Both the position numbers and the translations under genes were made by a program. This document shows, piece by piece, positions 49,133 through 60,017 of a stretch of 64,000 nt of DNA. How positions within the stretch are numbered: the stretch's first letter is position 1; each line of letters begins with the position of its first letter. Below the pieces are notes generated by a model, which worked only from the letters and a program-made list of their open reading frames with translations, had not been told where the DNA came from and did no database searches. Source of the DNA: Caenorhabditis remanei (lineage: Eukaryota; Nematoda; Chromadorea; Rhabditida; Rhabditidae); the NCBI RefSeq assembly GCF_010183535.1, contig NC_071330.1, positions 17,217,717 to 17,281,716 of the forward strand, read 5' to 3'.

Positions 49133-51049
49133 TGTTATATAGAGATTCTTATGCCTTTAGTGTAGCGGTATCATCATCTTTATTCAGTGTCAGTTAGACA
49201 TCATTATGTCCAATAAACATAGATAAGAGAACCGACCAAGACTGGTCGGTGGCAGAGGTTAAATACAAATGTCTTATCAGTTAGTACCGGGAGCTGGTCA
49301 CTATATGGAAGATGCTAGAATAAGTGTTTACGTCAGAGGAACTCAAAGAACGTTACGGGGCATGACATCCCCCTTCTTTTGGGAAAGCTCGTCCCGAGCG
49401 ACTCAAAAATAAAAAAAGCTATAGGGGATAAGTAATACAATATTTTAAGTAAGTAATTCATCTGATGTAGCGGTAGAAGTAGTTGATGTAGATGTCATTG
49501 TCCAATATGAGTCCATTTCCATTTCCAACTTCTGTAGTTTCAATCCGTCTCCAAACCATGATGTTGTTGTGATCCTCAGCTTCCGATTACAAACCATCCT
49601 GCCTCTTGTCGTTGTTAATGATCCAATGTAGCAATGACTCCTTGACACAAGTTCCAGATGTTGTTGAAAACGCCAATGATCTTGTCTGTAGTGTCACGTT
49701 GAATCGAGCCATTGTGGTGACCGCAATGATGCCACTGTTTGCCAAAGTTGTAAAATACAAATTCAGCGTTTCGTGCCGTCATTTCTTTGTTATCAGTCAG
49801 AGAGAATTCATGACTTGCCAATAGCACGTCTTACGTTTGCAAGTTTTGTTTTCAAAGATTTCATCTCGATGGATGAATGAATTGAAATACTTTGCTTGCT
49901 AAGACTGAATGGTCGACAATCATATTCTAACTGCTGATCTGTCTTTACTGAATTTTGACTTTTAAGGCAGAATTCAGTTGGGCAAGGTCCGTCTTACACC
50001 TTTTATGGGGGTATTAAACGGTTACCTTTTTTTCGGTCTGGTTCCCAATGATTTGTTTTCCGATAGAAAACATCATTGCATATCTCATCTAGTTCTTTAA
50101 ACGTAACTTTTCCGTACTCGAAATCTTGGCTCGTTTTTTGAAAAGAGTTTCGATCTTACTCGCCACATCAGGTATTTACCGTTATCATCTTCTTTGAGCA
50201 TGACAACTAAAACCAATTGTTCTCTTCTCTGATGTGGATTGAATTCTCTCAAAATTATGAATTTCAAAATATTTCAATACGACATGATTCTCCTTACTTA
50301 TCATTCATTGATAAGCTTTTTTACAGAGTAACGAGCTTCTTTCTTCAAGCTTCGCCTCATTTCATTTCAACTATTTTTCTGGGCACGAAGAGAACAGAAT
50401 CATGTTGAACGAGCTTGATGTCATTCCTATCAAAGTCTTTGCTTTGATAACAAGCATTTCGGATGTCTAGCTTCACTCTGAATACTTTTGAGTGGTGGAC
50501 TAATAAGATATTTCGATTATGAAATGATTTCTTAGTTCACTAGCTCTTACAAAAGCGGCCAATTGGTTGACTTTTGCATTAGAGGTAGTTTTTGAAAATT
50601 TACCAGCTCTAACAGTAGAGAATGGAGAAGATACTGTCACAGGTGGAATATTCTTTTTCTTTTTCAAACCAAGCAATTTGCTATCGGGTACTCTTTGGTA
50701 GCCTTGCAATTGGTCAGAATTGAAAAGAAGAACTCGTCATTTCAGAATCAGGCTTCGAACTCTGCACCCTTGTTCACCATGAGCAGTATACTCATGGCGA
50801 AGGTGGTACCTCCATGTTATATAGAGATTCTTATGCCTTTAGTGTAGCGGTATCATCATCTTTATTCAGTGTCAGTTAGACATCATTATGTCCAATAAAC
50901 ATAGATAAGAGAACCGACCAAGACTGGTCGGTGGCAGAGGTTAAATACAAATGTCTTATCAGTTAGTACCGGGAGCTGGTCACTATATGGAAGATGCTAG
51001 AATAAGTGTTTACGTCAGAGGAACTCAAAGAACGTTACGGGGCATGACA
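49133..51049 (-). mobile_element. 1.9 kb non-autonomous LTR element in a RING-gene intron
   Basis: Two 235 bp LTRs (49133-49367 and 50815-51049), with TG...CA ends, look identical and are flanked by the 4 bp CCCG. On the minus strand the purine run AAAAGAAGGGGGA directly precedes the left LTR and a TGGAGGTACCACC directly follows the right one. These are the polypurine tract and a putative primer-binding site (tRNA not identified), so sense is minus. The 1.45 kb interior has only broken short frames (minus 50709-50500, 49827-49615 and 49648-49445) and no recognisable enzyme. It sits in the 2.5 kb intron between exons 48586-48900 and 51377-51666. Confidence 0.88.
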
Positions 51050-51096
51050 CCCGACTGAAAATTCGCGTATTGTGATTCTACAAAAATCGTAATTCT

Positions 51097-51333
51097 CAGA
51101 TTTGTCACGGGCCGGGCCGGGCCGAAATCATAAATATTTTCGCACGGCCCTTCGAAATTTTTTTGAAAAAGTATAATCTCCGACTGAAAATTAAAAACTT
51201 AATCAAAAGCTGAATATGTATAATAATTAAAGCACACTTTTACTCCAAATTTCCGAAAATTTTCATAAAAATTTTGTAAAAAAATGAGTACCCATTTTTT
51301 GAATCCGGGCCGGCCCGATATTTGATAAGTCTG
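51097..51333. mobile_element. hAT-type MITE, GGGCCGG family, older copy
   Basis: The ends CAGATTTGTCA and TGATAAGTCTG are imperfect inverted repeats. The 8 bp flanks GTAATTCT and ATGATTCT are similar but not identical. The interior resembles the MITE in the clec gene (CGGGCCGGGCCGG near the ends, AAAAAATGAGTACCCATTTT inside). It lies in a RING-gene intron close to the acceptor of exon 51377. Confidence 0.65.
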
Positions 51334-52024
51334 ATGATTCTGAGCACTTATTTCCTCCTAAATCTATAATTTCCAGCTGAGAATCTTCCTCTACCACCAA
51401 AAAGGGGATGTCACGGTTTCCTCGTGGCTGACGGACATACCGATTCCTGAGAGAATTAAGCCGGTTTTGACACCGAAAACCGAGGAAATGGAAACAAAAA
51501 TGCTGAAAGATAGCGAACAAATCGATACCGATCAGGAACAAAAAATCAAAATTGGCGATAATATCGATAGAATCACTAGTGACGTGAATAAAGAATCTGA
51601 ATCGAAAGTAGAGAGCCTGAGACCAAAATTGATGAAAAAAGAGGAGGAAATTGTGAATTTCAAACGGTTTGTCTAGAAAACGCGCTCTATTGATAATAAT
51701 AAACAGTTTTCAGCGACGCTCTGATTCATGAGAAAACAGTGAAGGGATTCAAGGAGTTGGAGGAGAGAATTGTGGATTTGGAAGCTCGAGAAAAAGAGTT
51801 GATTGAGGAGAGACAGAGGTGAGCTCAAATTTCGGTAGAGCCGGTTCTCAACGTGCTAGGAGATTTTTTTATCACAAAAATAGCGATTTTGTTGGTTTTC
51901 GACCGTTTTTAGTTGTTCTCAAATCAATTTTTCTAGTTTTTGTTATTAATTTCATCTAAACTGACACCAAAATAACAAAAATCCGTCAAAACACCCGAAA
52001 TCGATTCCTCGACGAATTGCGCAT

Positions 52025-52364
52025 CAGGGATGTGCCTATAGAGGCGCTTTGGGCGCTGAGAAAATCAAAAGTGTCCGAAAACGCGAAAAGAGAGAGAGTG
52101 TGTAAAATCGAGAGACGATGTCTGGCGAGGGGGACTAGTTTCCGCTTCGGCCACGGCAAAAATGCGAATATTGCTCATGCTTAATCTCAAGCGACCAATC
52201 AGCGTTCAGTGAGAGACTCCGCCCCTTCCAATCAGCCAATCAGCCGCGAGATTGGCCAGATATCGTCTCTCACTTTTACCCACTCTCTCTTTTCGCATTT
52301 TCGAGGTTTTTCATCCCACTTTGAAGAAATGCGAGGCGCTCAACGCCACTCAGGCACATACCTG
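52025..52364. mobile_element. hAT-type MITE in a RING-gene intron
   Basis: The termini CAGGGATGTGCC and GGCACATACCTG are inverted repeats flanked by the perfect 8 bp duplication TTGCGCAT (52017-52024 and 52365-52372). Subterminal parts are also inverted (GCGAAAAGAGAGAGAGTG and its counterpart near 52280). There is no coding capacity. Confidence 0.85.
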
Positions 52365-53006
52365 TTGCGCATCGAATTTTCTGATTTTCATTTTCTGTGA
52401 AATTGTCTTCAACTTTTTGCAAACGCGCTCTATTGACAATAATTATTTTTTCAGAGACGCTTTGGCTCATGAGAAAACTGAACAGGCATGGAAGATAGAC
52501 ATTGTGAGACATGCAGATAGAGAAAAGGAGTTGATTGAAGAGAGAACGAGGTGAGAATGAAAGAGTTCGGTAGAGCGCTGTTGCAGCTATCAGAAAGAGT
52601 TTTTACAGAAAAAGTTTTTGATTTTGAAAGTTTTAACCGATGTTTCTAGTTTTTTGTTCCGATTTTGTAGAAATATACTTGAAAATGACAAAAATCAATC
52701 AAAAACACAAGAATTCGCGAATTTTAACATTTTCTGTTGCAAACGCGCTCCATTGACAACTCAATTTTCTAATTTCAGAAATGAATCGGTTCATTCGAAA
52801 ACTGTCCTCGAAAATGAGCGTTTGATGCGAGAGAATGCTTCATTCAGAAGCCAATTGAAGCATTCCAATGATAGAACCAAATCGTAAGAATATTTTCGGT
52901 AGAGCGCACTTCCAACTTGAATTTTTAGAGAAATAGACACTCGTGACAAGGAAATCGAGAAATTGGGGAAAAAAATTGTGAATTATGAGGAGAAACAGAT
53001 GAAGTA

Positions 53007-54621
53007 CAGTGCTGGCCATAATTCTATCCCCTTTTGGTTTTTTCAGCATAACTTTTTTATTAGTTATCCGATTGATCTGAAAATTTTTCAGCCTACGGTA
53101 AGCATCTATACGCAAGATTGCAGACAGAAATTGCATCATCCAATAAAAAATTTTTAGCGTTTTTTTCGATTTTTCGATATTTTCACTTTTTCACGTTTTT
53201 CACTTTTTCCAGTTTTTAATTATTTGTGTTTTTCTGAAAAGTCCAAAGTGCATGTTCTGACTTGAAAGTTGATGTTTAGGTATGACTAGACCAACAAACA
53301 ACAAGAACTTCCCGCTTTCTGTCAAGACCGCCATCTTTCGTGGTCATCTGAATGGACAGTCAACCAAGATGCTTGCTGCTCAGTTTCAGTGCTCACCTTC
53401 AGGAATCCGTAAACTTATCAAGAGGTGTCTTGATCAGGTAAATGTTAAAAAACACTTGTTTAAATCATACAAACGTTTAGAACACGTTTGAGCTGGCAAA
53501 ACACCCAGGAAGACCTCGAAAAACCACCCATGTGATGGATCGCAACATCATCCGAGCGTCAAGAGAGGATCCTCGTAGGACCTCAACGGACATCCAAGTC
53601 GTCGTGACTTCTCCGAATGAACCAGTACCATCCAGAAGAACAATCCGAAGACGTCTCCAAGCTCAAGGACTTCATGGAAGGCGTCCAGTCAAAAAACCGT
53701 TCATCAGTGAGAAGAATCGCAGAAGCCGTGTTGAGTGGGCAAAAGCTCATTTGAGCTGGGGACGTCAGGAGTGGGCAAAACACGTCTGGTCCGACGAATC
53801 CAAGTTCAATTTGTTCGGCAGCGACGGAAACACATGGATTCGTCGTCCGATTGGAACCAGATTTGATCCCAAGTATCAAACACCGACAGTCAAACATGGG
53901 GGTGGATCGTGCATGGTTTGGGGATGTTTTTCCAGCCAAGGCATGGGTCCTCTACGAAGAATCGTTGGTATCATGGATCGATTCCAGTATGAAGATATTT
54001 TGGAGAATACGATGAGACCATGGGCACTTCAAAATGTCGGCAGAGCTTACGTCTTCCAGCAAGACAACGATCCGAAGCATACTTCTCTCCATGTTCGCTC
54101 GTGGTTTCAACGTCGTCGTGTGGATCTTCTGGAGTGGCCAAGCCAAAGTCCGGACTTGAATCCGATTGAACATATGTGGGAAGAGCTCGAACGTCGACTA
54201 TCTGGAGTTAGAGCCACAAATGCGGACCAAAAATTCGCGCAACTCGAAGCCGCCTGGATGGCAATCCCGAAGTCGGTGATCGACAAGCTTCTGGACTCGA
54301 TGCCGAGACGTTGCCAAGCCGTTATTGATTCTCGTGGATACGCAACGAAGTATTGAACTTATAAATTTTGTTTCTGGTCATTTTCTTTTTTATTTTTCAT
54401 TTCCGTGACTCTATTTAGCCGATCTCTTATTTTTGTTGATTTTCTTGGTTTTTTGAAAAAAGATGAAATTTTTAAAATTTTTAAAAATATTTTAAAACCA
54501 ATTTGTTTTTACATATTTTTTACCTTTATACACATTGCTGCCAAGTTTCAGATCAATCGGATAACTAATAAAAAAGTTATGCTGAAAAAACCAGAAGGGG
54601 ATAGAATTATGGCCAGCACTG
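53007..54621 (+). mobile_element. Tc1-type transposon, apparently complete
   Basis: The element is 1615 bp with terminal inverted repeats of about 77 bp (53007-53083 and 54545-54621, one mismatch seen) starting CAGTGCTGGCCATAATTC, and TA on both sides (53005-53006 and 54622-54623). The first dozen bases match the Tc1 terminus that I remember, and the size is close to Tc1 (1610 bp). It contains one intact transposase gene. The near-perfect repeats and open frame suggest a recent, possibly active copy. It lies exactly at the 5' splice site after exon 52929-53003 of the RING gene. Confidence 0.95.
53282..54356 (+). CDS. Tc1-family transposase
   Basis: The transposase cuts out and reinserts its element at TA sites. 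It is encoded by two exons (53282-53437 and 53481-54356) with a 43 bp intron, GTAAATG...GTTTAG, giving 343 residues, the length of Tc1 transposase. I chose the ATG at 53282 because it follows the left repeat and leads through a helix-turn-helix (residues about 12-50, GQSTKMLAAQFQCSPSG) into the GRPRKTT motif. The DDE catalytic residues are visible: D157 in WSDESKF, D247 in QQDNDPKHTS and E282 in SPDLNPIEHMW, with the DD34E spacing of the family. The C-terminus SRGYATKY is typical. No stop or frameshift is present. Confidence 0.95.
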
Positions 54622-55706
54622 TAAGTGTCCAGTGGAGCACGTCAATCGCGCTCCAATCAGAATATCATATTTTCGGTGGAGCGCGATTGCATCAGCTCAG
54701 TTTTTTTCAGAAACGAAACAACACTTGAAAAACTTTCCATTGAAAATTCGAATCTGAAAACACGGATCGCAGGACTTGAGGCGTCTGAAATACAGGAGAA
54801 ATCACAGTAAGAATCCTAAAATTTCGGTAGAGCGTGTTTGCATTAACTGGAATTTTCTTGTAGATACGAAATAACTATTGAACAATTGGAGAAGGAGAAT
54901 CAGGAGCTGAAAGGGAGCAATGAGTTGTACTGTAACAATTTCAATTCGATAAATGAGACGATTCATAGGTTAGACAGAGATCAAATGCGCTCTATTGGAA
55001 TTTAAAAGTTTCAGAGAACGTCAAACGTTTGGAGCAGTTCAACAACAGCTCGTCGAGAAGATTTCGGAGTTGGAGCGAGAGTTGATTAGGTATAAATTTA
55101 ATTTTCAGAAAAAAGATGTTTAAAAACATTTTTCAGCAGAAATCCACCTGGAAATGCTGGAAATACCGATTGGATGGCTGAAAAACGAGTGATGCAAGAG
55201 AAGAGGAAATTGCCGAGAAGACACGACAAATTGCACAGTGAGTCGAAGAGATGAAGCAACCGCGCCCACCGAACTAATTTTACAGAGTTATCGAATCGAA
55301 TGTAGTGTTGAGAACAGAGAATGAGATGAATAGTCGAATGGTTCAGAATCTGTTGGATCGGTTGTCAGGGATATCGATTTCTTCTGGTGTCGCTCAACAA
55401 GTGAATGTTGATCCGACTCCGCCCCCTCCTGGCCCCTCGACGTCATCTTGGTCGCCAGAATCCGACGAGAGATTCTGAATTAGAAGACGTGGAATGTGTG
55501 ATTTGTCTAATCGATATCAAACAGAGACAAAAGACGATCAAATGTCATCAATGTCGACGTAGATTCCATTCGAAGGTAGTTATCAATGGAGCGTGATTGC
55601 ATTAATACTACATTTTCAGTGTGCATCTGATTGGCTGAAAGTGAAGAGCGAGTGCCCGGCATGTCGTGGACGACTTCTGGATCCTCACGAATTTCCGGCG
55701 TTGTAA

Positions 55707-56898
55707 AAATCTCCAGATCGTTATAAAATGCATTCCCCCCACTTAATTACTCGCGTTTCATTGTTTTTTTTTCTAGAAATTCTGGAATTTTCTATCTGAA
55801 AATCTGATTTTTTCCATTTTGCTTGCTATTAGGGACACGCCCCCTTTTTCTGTGCTCCCTCCCATTATTCGAATGATAATTGTTAACAGAAAAGGGACTA
55901 TCTTCGATGCCTTTTCTAAAGAATGAAACTGTCAAATATAGGCTCCGCCCCCTTTTTGTGATTATTGATTGGTTATCTATGTGATTATTCAGATTTTTAT
56001 CTATTTTTTTTTGATTTTTGGAGGTTTTTGGTGAGGTTTTCAATGATCTTGAGCTGATAATTCTGAAAAAAGGTCTAAAATTAAGTTTTTAGCACTGAAA
56101 ATCAATTAGCCTCAACAAAAAAGTTAGCCTCAGTAAAAGACTCCTTTTTTTTCAGATTATTTGCAATTTTTGGTGAGGTTCTAAAGGTTTTTAGTCGAAA
56201 AAGCTAGTAATTAAATCATTTTCAGCTGATTATCCCGAAAAACTGACGAAAATTATGTTTTTTGCCCTGAAAATCAGTTAGCCTCAGCTGAATCTTACTA
56301 AAAAACTTTTCCAAAAAAGTTTCGAAAAAAATTTGACCGAAAAAACCGAAAAATTCGAAAAAATAGTTTCATGAAAACTGTTTGAAAAAAATCAGTTTTT
56401 CAGAGTCAAAAATTTCGAATTTGTAAGAAAAGTCCAAGTTATTCAAAGAAAGACTCATAGAAACCCGTTTTTGAGTACAAAAATTCAAGAGAAATCGAAA
56501 AAATACTATTTTTTCAGTTTTTTTTTTTTTTAATTTCGGAGAAATTTCCAATATTTTTCGAACGGGTTTTTCGAAAACCACCGAAAAAACCGAAAAAATT
56601 TTTCGCACAGCCCTGATTCGGATCGGAAAAATAGGGTTTGAAATCGTGAATTTATCAAAAATTGTCAAAAATTATAAAATTCAGTGAAAATTGCAGAATT
56701 TGTCTCATTTTTATTCGAATTTTGACTATCAGCAAAAAGTTAGCCTCAGTAAACTTTCCTTAGTCTCAAAATTGCTCTAAAAAGCTGATTTTTGGCTCAA
56801 AATGACTGGTTTTTTCGACGAAAAACTAGTTTCGAGTCTAAAAATTACATTTTCAACAAAAATTTTCTCATTTTCATATAAATTTGTTATTTTTTCAG
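55707..56898. other. Intergenic or intronic stretch, AT-rich
   Basis: I see no exon here. The stretch contains repeated phrases: TTTTTGGTGAGGTT near 56020 and 56170, each followed about 80-110 bp later by TTAGCCTCA, which suggests a diverged tandem duplication of roughly 145-175 bp. GTTAGCCTCAGTAAA also recurs near 56740. It ends with the acceptor of the AlkB-like exon. Confidence 0.45.
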
Positions 56899-57136
56899 CG
56901 GCCCATCGCTTCTGACAAAAGCTCTCCGCTGGACGACTCTCGGTGTGGAACTCTATGTCACTCGGCCAATCAGCAGTCTATCTCTCCGGCGCCTAACACT
57001 CTCCGAACCACCAATCCCTCTTTGGCTCAGAAATGGCGACTTTTTAGTGATGCACGGCGAGCAACGACTCGTTTATCAGGCGATTCCGTGTATTAGACCG
57101 AAAATTGAGAAACAAGATTTTGAGACGAATGGATAG
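56899..57136 (+). pseudogene. Terminal exon of an AlkB-like (ALKBH1-type) gene, probably dead
   Basis: After a TTTTTTCAG acceptor, an exon of 238 nt ends in TAG at 57134. Its protein has LRWTTLG early and then PLWLRNGDFLVMHGEQRL, the pattern of the C-terminal part of AlkB-family 2-oxoglutarate/Fe(II) dioxygenases. In the family the LRW.T.G segment lies well before the HxD iron site, but here it is joined after a short linker to the C-terminal motif and no HxD is present. The position of the third iron ligand reads YQAIP instead of HAVP, and the following Arg is Cys. No upstream exon of this gene is visible in the window. These losses suggest a non-catalytic relic; family motifs are from memory. 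Confidence 0.55.
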
Positions 57137-57209
57137 GCCTCGATGATTGTTGATTATTTGAATTGTAGTCGAATTAATTTCACAATTCGACAAGTTAATG
57201 CATAGATTT

Positions 57210-57587
57210 CATACTTGTCAACCGGGCCGAAACGGGCCGACACGGGCCGGCGCGTAACTCGCTTCAAACTGAATATTATGAGCTGAAAAATATACCAAAA
57301 TGTAGATCTCAACGAGTTCTATGTCCGTGACCTACTACGGGCCGGATGTTTATTCGTTAATGTGCCGCGGGCCGGGCTAGAATGCCTTTTTTGGCCTTTT
57401 TCGAGTTTTTGGCACTTTTTCCCGGCCCGCGGCACATTAACGAATAAACATCCGGCCCGTAGTAGGTCACGGGCATAGAACTCGTTGAGATCTACATTTT
57501 GGTATATTTTTAAGCTCATAATATTCATTTTGACGCGAGTTACGCGCCGGCCCGTGTCGGCCCGTTTCGGCCCGGTTGACAAGTATG
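57210..57587. mobile_element. hAT-type MITE, GGGCCGG family, intact
   Basis: This 378 bp element is almost entirely two inverted arms ending CATACTTGTCAACCGGGCC, flanked by the perfect 8 bp duplication ATAGATTT (57202-57209 and 57588-57595). The centre contains GGCACTTTTTCCCGGCC. It shares its interior with the decayed copy at 10756-10985. It is downstream of the AlkB-like stop codon. Confidence 0.88.
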
Positions 57588-57630
57588 ATAGATTTTGATG
57601 TTTTTTGTTGGTTTATATGATTTGTTCTTT

Positions 57631-57636
57631 AATAAA
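57631..57636 (+). terminator. Poly(A) signal AATAAA
   Basis: An AATAAA lies 495 bp downstream of the AlkB-like stop codon, beyond the MITE. It could serve that gene, but the distance is long for a nematode 3' UTR. The MITE insertion accounts for about 386 bp of it. Confidence 0.4.
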
Positions 57637-57845
57637 TGAGCTTTGCGAGGTCAGAATCAGAAAACAGTACACATTTTGAAAAGCAAAAATTTTTATTAAA
57701 TCACAAAATTTAGTTCAAAAGTTACCAAAAATTTGGAAAAGTATTCGCTCATAAATCTTGTCACCGGATCATATACACCAAGTATCACCGCGTGGATGTA
57801 ATCATCGCGAATAAGATTGGAGCTTATTTTGCTCTTAATTACCAC

Positions 57846-58870
57846 TTATGCAGATACCCGGAGCCGGCACTGACTTTTCCTGCAACGTGTAGAGCAACGT
57901 CCTGACGGTACTGGACAAAAGTTCCCGAAGAAACTTTCATCACTTACGTACCCGGAACGGCCCTTACTCATCCGTGTAGCATTCGGACCGTTGCAGACCC
58001 TCGGAGAAACGGTTTTGATTTCGTTCTCAACTGGGATTTCTTCCAGTTTGCCGAACATGCTCCAAACGGCATGGTACAGTAGTCCCCGAAGAGACTCCTG
58101 ACCCGGAGACAGTTCAAACTTTCACGTGGCAGATACCCGGAGCCGGTTCTGACTTTTTCTGCAACGTGTAGAGCAACGCACTGACGGCACCGGACAAAAG
58201 TTCCCGAGGAAACTTTCATCACTTACGTACCCGGAACGGCCCTTACTCATCCGTGTAGCATTCGGATCGTATGCAGACCCTCGGAGAAACGGTTCTGATT
58301 TCGTTCTCAACTGGGATTTCTTCCTTTTTGTGAACATGCTCCAAACGGCATGGTCCCGGAGTCCGCCAAGTGACTCCTGACCCAGAGACAGTTCAAACTT
58401 TCACGCGAGCAGATGCCCATGTGAGCAGTAACCCGGAGCCGGCACTGACTTAGCTGCAACGTGTAGAGCAACGTCCTGACGGCACCGGACAAAAGTTCCC
58501 GAGGAAACTTTCATCACTTACGTACCCGGAACGGCCCTTACTCATCCGTGTAGCATTCGGACCGTTGCAGACCCTCGGAGAAACGATTCTGATTTCGTTC
58601 TCAACTGGGATTTCTTCCAGTTTGCCGAACATGCTCCAAACGGCATGGCACAGTAGTCCCCGAAGTGACTCCTGACCCGGAGACAGTTCAAACTTTCACG
58701 TGGCAGATACCCGGAGCCGGTTCTGACTTTTTCTGCAACGTGTAGAGCAACGCACTGACGGCACCGGACAAAAATTCCCGAAGAAACTTTCATCACTTAC
58801 GTACCCGGAACGGCCCTTACTCATCCGTGTGGGGGCACGGATCGTTGCAGAAACCCGGAGAAAACGGATA
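57846..58870. repeat. Four-copy tandem repeat, about 280 bp unit
   Basis: The phrase ACCCGGAGCCGG recurs near 57854, 58136, 58432 and 58709, and each unit contains ACGTGTAGAGCAACG, TTACGTACCCGGAACGGCCC and ACTCATCCGTGT. Units 1 and 3 resemble each other (GGCACTGAC) and units 2 and 4 resemble each other (GGTTCTGAC), so the array grew by doubling a pair. The end of the last unit is diverged. Minus-strand frames of 60-145 codons arise from the repeat and I do not count them as genes. Confidence 0.85.
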
Positions 58871-59901
58871 TGATTTTTTCTCCGGGGTTTTTCTTCCTTT
58901 TCGTAGAACGTCCCGACTGTTCTGAAAAATAAAATATGTGCAAGGCGTTTCGAAAAAAAACGAGAGGGGCGGAAAGAAAAACGAGACGAGTGAAAGAGTG
59001 AACATGAGTTTTGAATAATTCCGGCGCAAAGAAAAGTGCATAAAAAGTTTTTAGCGGATAAATTCTTAGCAAACTTTCGGAGGAGCACGCAGGTAGATTT
59101 AAGCGGAAAATGGAAACCAAAGAAATTCAACAACTTGACGCGGAATACTCTATTGCAACTGAGCGAAAAAACTTGAATTGACAGAGAAATTGATGGAAAT
59201 CGGAGTTTTTTGGCAAAGCACAGCTCAAATAATGAATTGAGAAAAAAAATTTCTTTGATTTCTCAAAAATCAAAGAAATTTTGCTGGAAAAGGAGGAAAG
59301 CTGACCGATACGGTTAAGAAATAAGCAAAAACTATGTAATTGGCAGAGGAAATCATGAGAAATTGATTTTTCAACAATTTTAAGCTCGAATGATGAAATT
59401 TCAGAAAACTTTTTGTTGGAATATAATGAAATAGAACATCGAAGCTGTAAAAATCAAATTTTTAAATGAAAATTCGGAAAAAATCAGTGAAAAATCAATA
59501 TTTTTGACATTTTTCGCCAAAATGGGGTACGGTAGGTTTAAAGGCGCATGACGATATATTTTTTGTTGCGTCTCGCAGCGATTGTGTAAACTGGCAGAAG
59601 AAATTAGAGAAAAAAAAACCATTTTTCAGCAAAATCGAGGTCAATAATCGGAATTCCTACGAAAACGGGTCGATAACAACTAAAATAGAATGTTAAAGTC
59701 ATAAAAACTATATTTTTAAAGTGAAAATCTAGCAAAAAGCGGTTGGAAAATCAATATTTCCTGCAGGAATTATTGTGTGGAAAATTCGAAAATATCGATT
59801 TTTGTGGAAAATCGAAGAGATTTCGCTGAAAACGGAAGGAAAGAGACTACGGAAATATGACAAATCGATTATTGATCGAAACTTTAGCAATTTCTAGCTC
59901 A
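58871..59901. other. Gene-free stretch
   Basis: I find no coding sequence that I trust. It is AT-rich with runs of A and short inverted segments, such as the CGGAGAAAA/TTTTCTCCG hairpin at the very start (about 58855-58893). Confidence 0.4.
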
Positions 59902-60017
59902 CAAGGGAACCTTTTAAGTGGTCCTTAACGCCAGCAAAAACGACCTATACAGGGTGAAAGAGGATGTTTGAAAACCTATAAATCAACTTTCAAAAGTTGC
60001 TTCCGTGACCTGTAAGT

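Larger units (their letters stand above)
48085..55706 (+). pseudogene. Coiled-coil/RING-type zinc-finger gene, 5'-truncated and frameshifted
   Basis: Visible exons: 48085-48270, 48314-48517, 48586-48900, 51377-51666, 51714-51818, 52455-52550, 52779-52883, 52929-53003, 54711-54806, 54864-54968, 55015-55089, 55137-55237, 55286-55575 and 55620-55706. The N-terminal half is globular (RLFEDGWQFVIKSELLKAI, ELLREIIFGIKLF). The middle is long coiled coil on short, mostly in-phase exons (EKELIEERQR and EKELIEERTR look duplicated). The C-terminus is a zinc-binding domain with CVIC, CHQC..FH..C and CPAC, a C4HC3-like RING variant, so an E3 ubiquitin ligase role is an inference. The first visible exon has an acceptor but no start codon, and its upstream exons are missing beyond the satellite junction. 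Exon 55137-55237 is one base short (near an A5 run at about 55181) and exon 55286-55575 is one base long, so the domain is out of frame. Assembly error is an alternative to decay. Confidence 0.65.

Noticed and set aside
50740..50814. tRNA gene beside the right LTR of the small element
   Set aside because: A TTCGAA box and a TGG end suggest tRNA, but the stretch does not fold as one. The TGG belongs to the putative primer-binding site.
57846..59133. Minus-strand protein-coding gene over the 280 bp repeat
   Set aside because: The open frames repeat with the tandem unit and switch frame between units. No domain or splice structure supports a gene.
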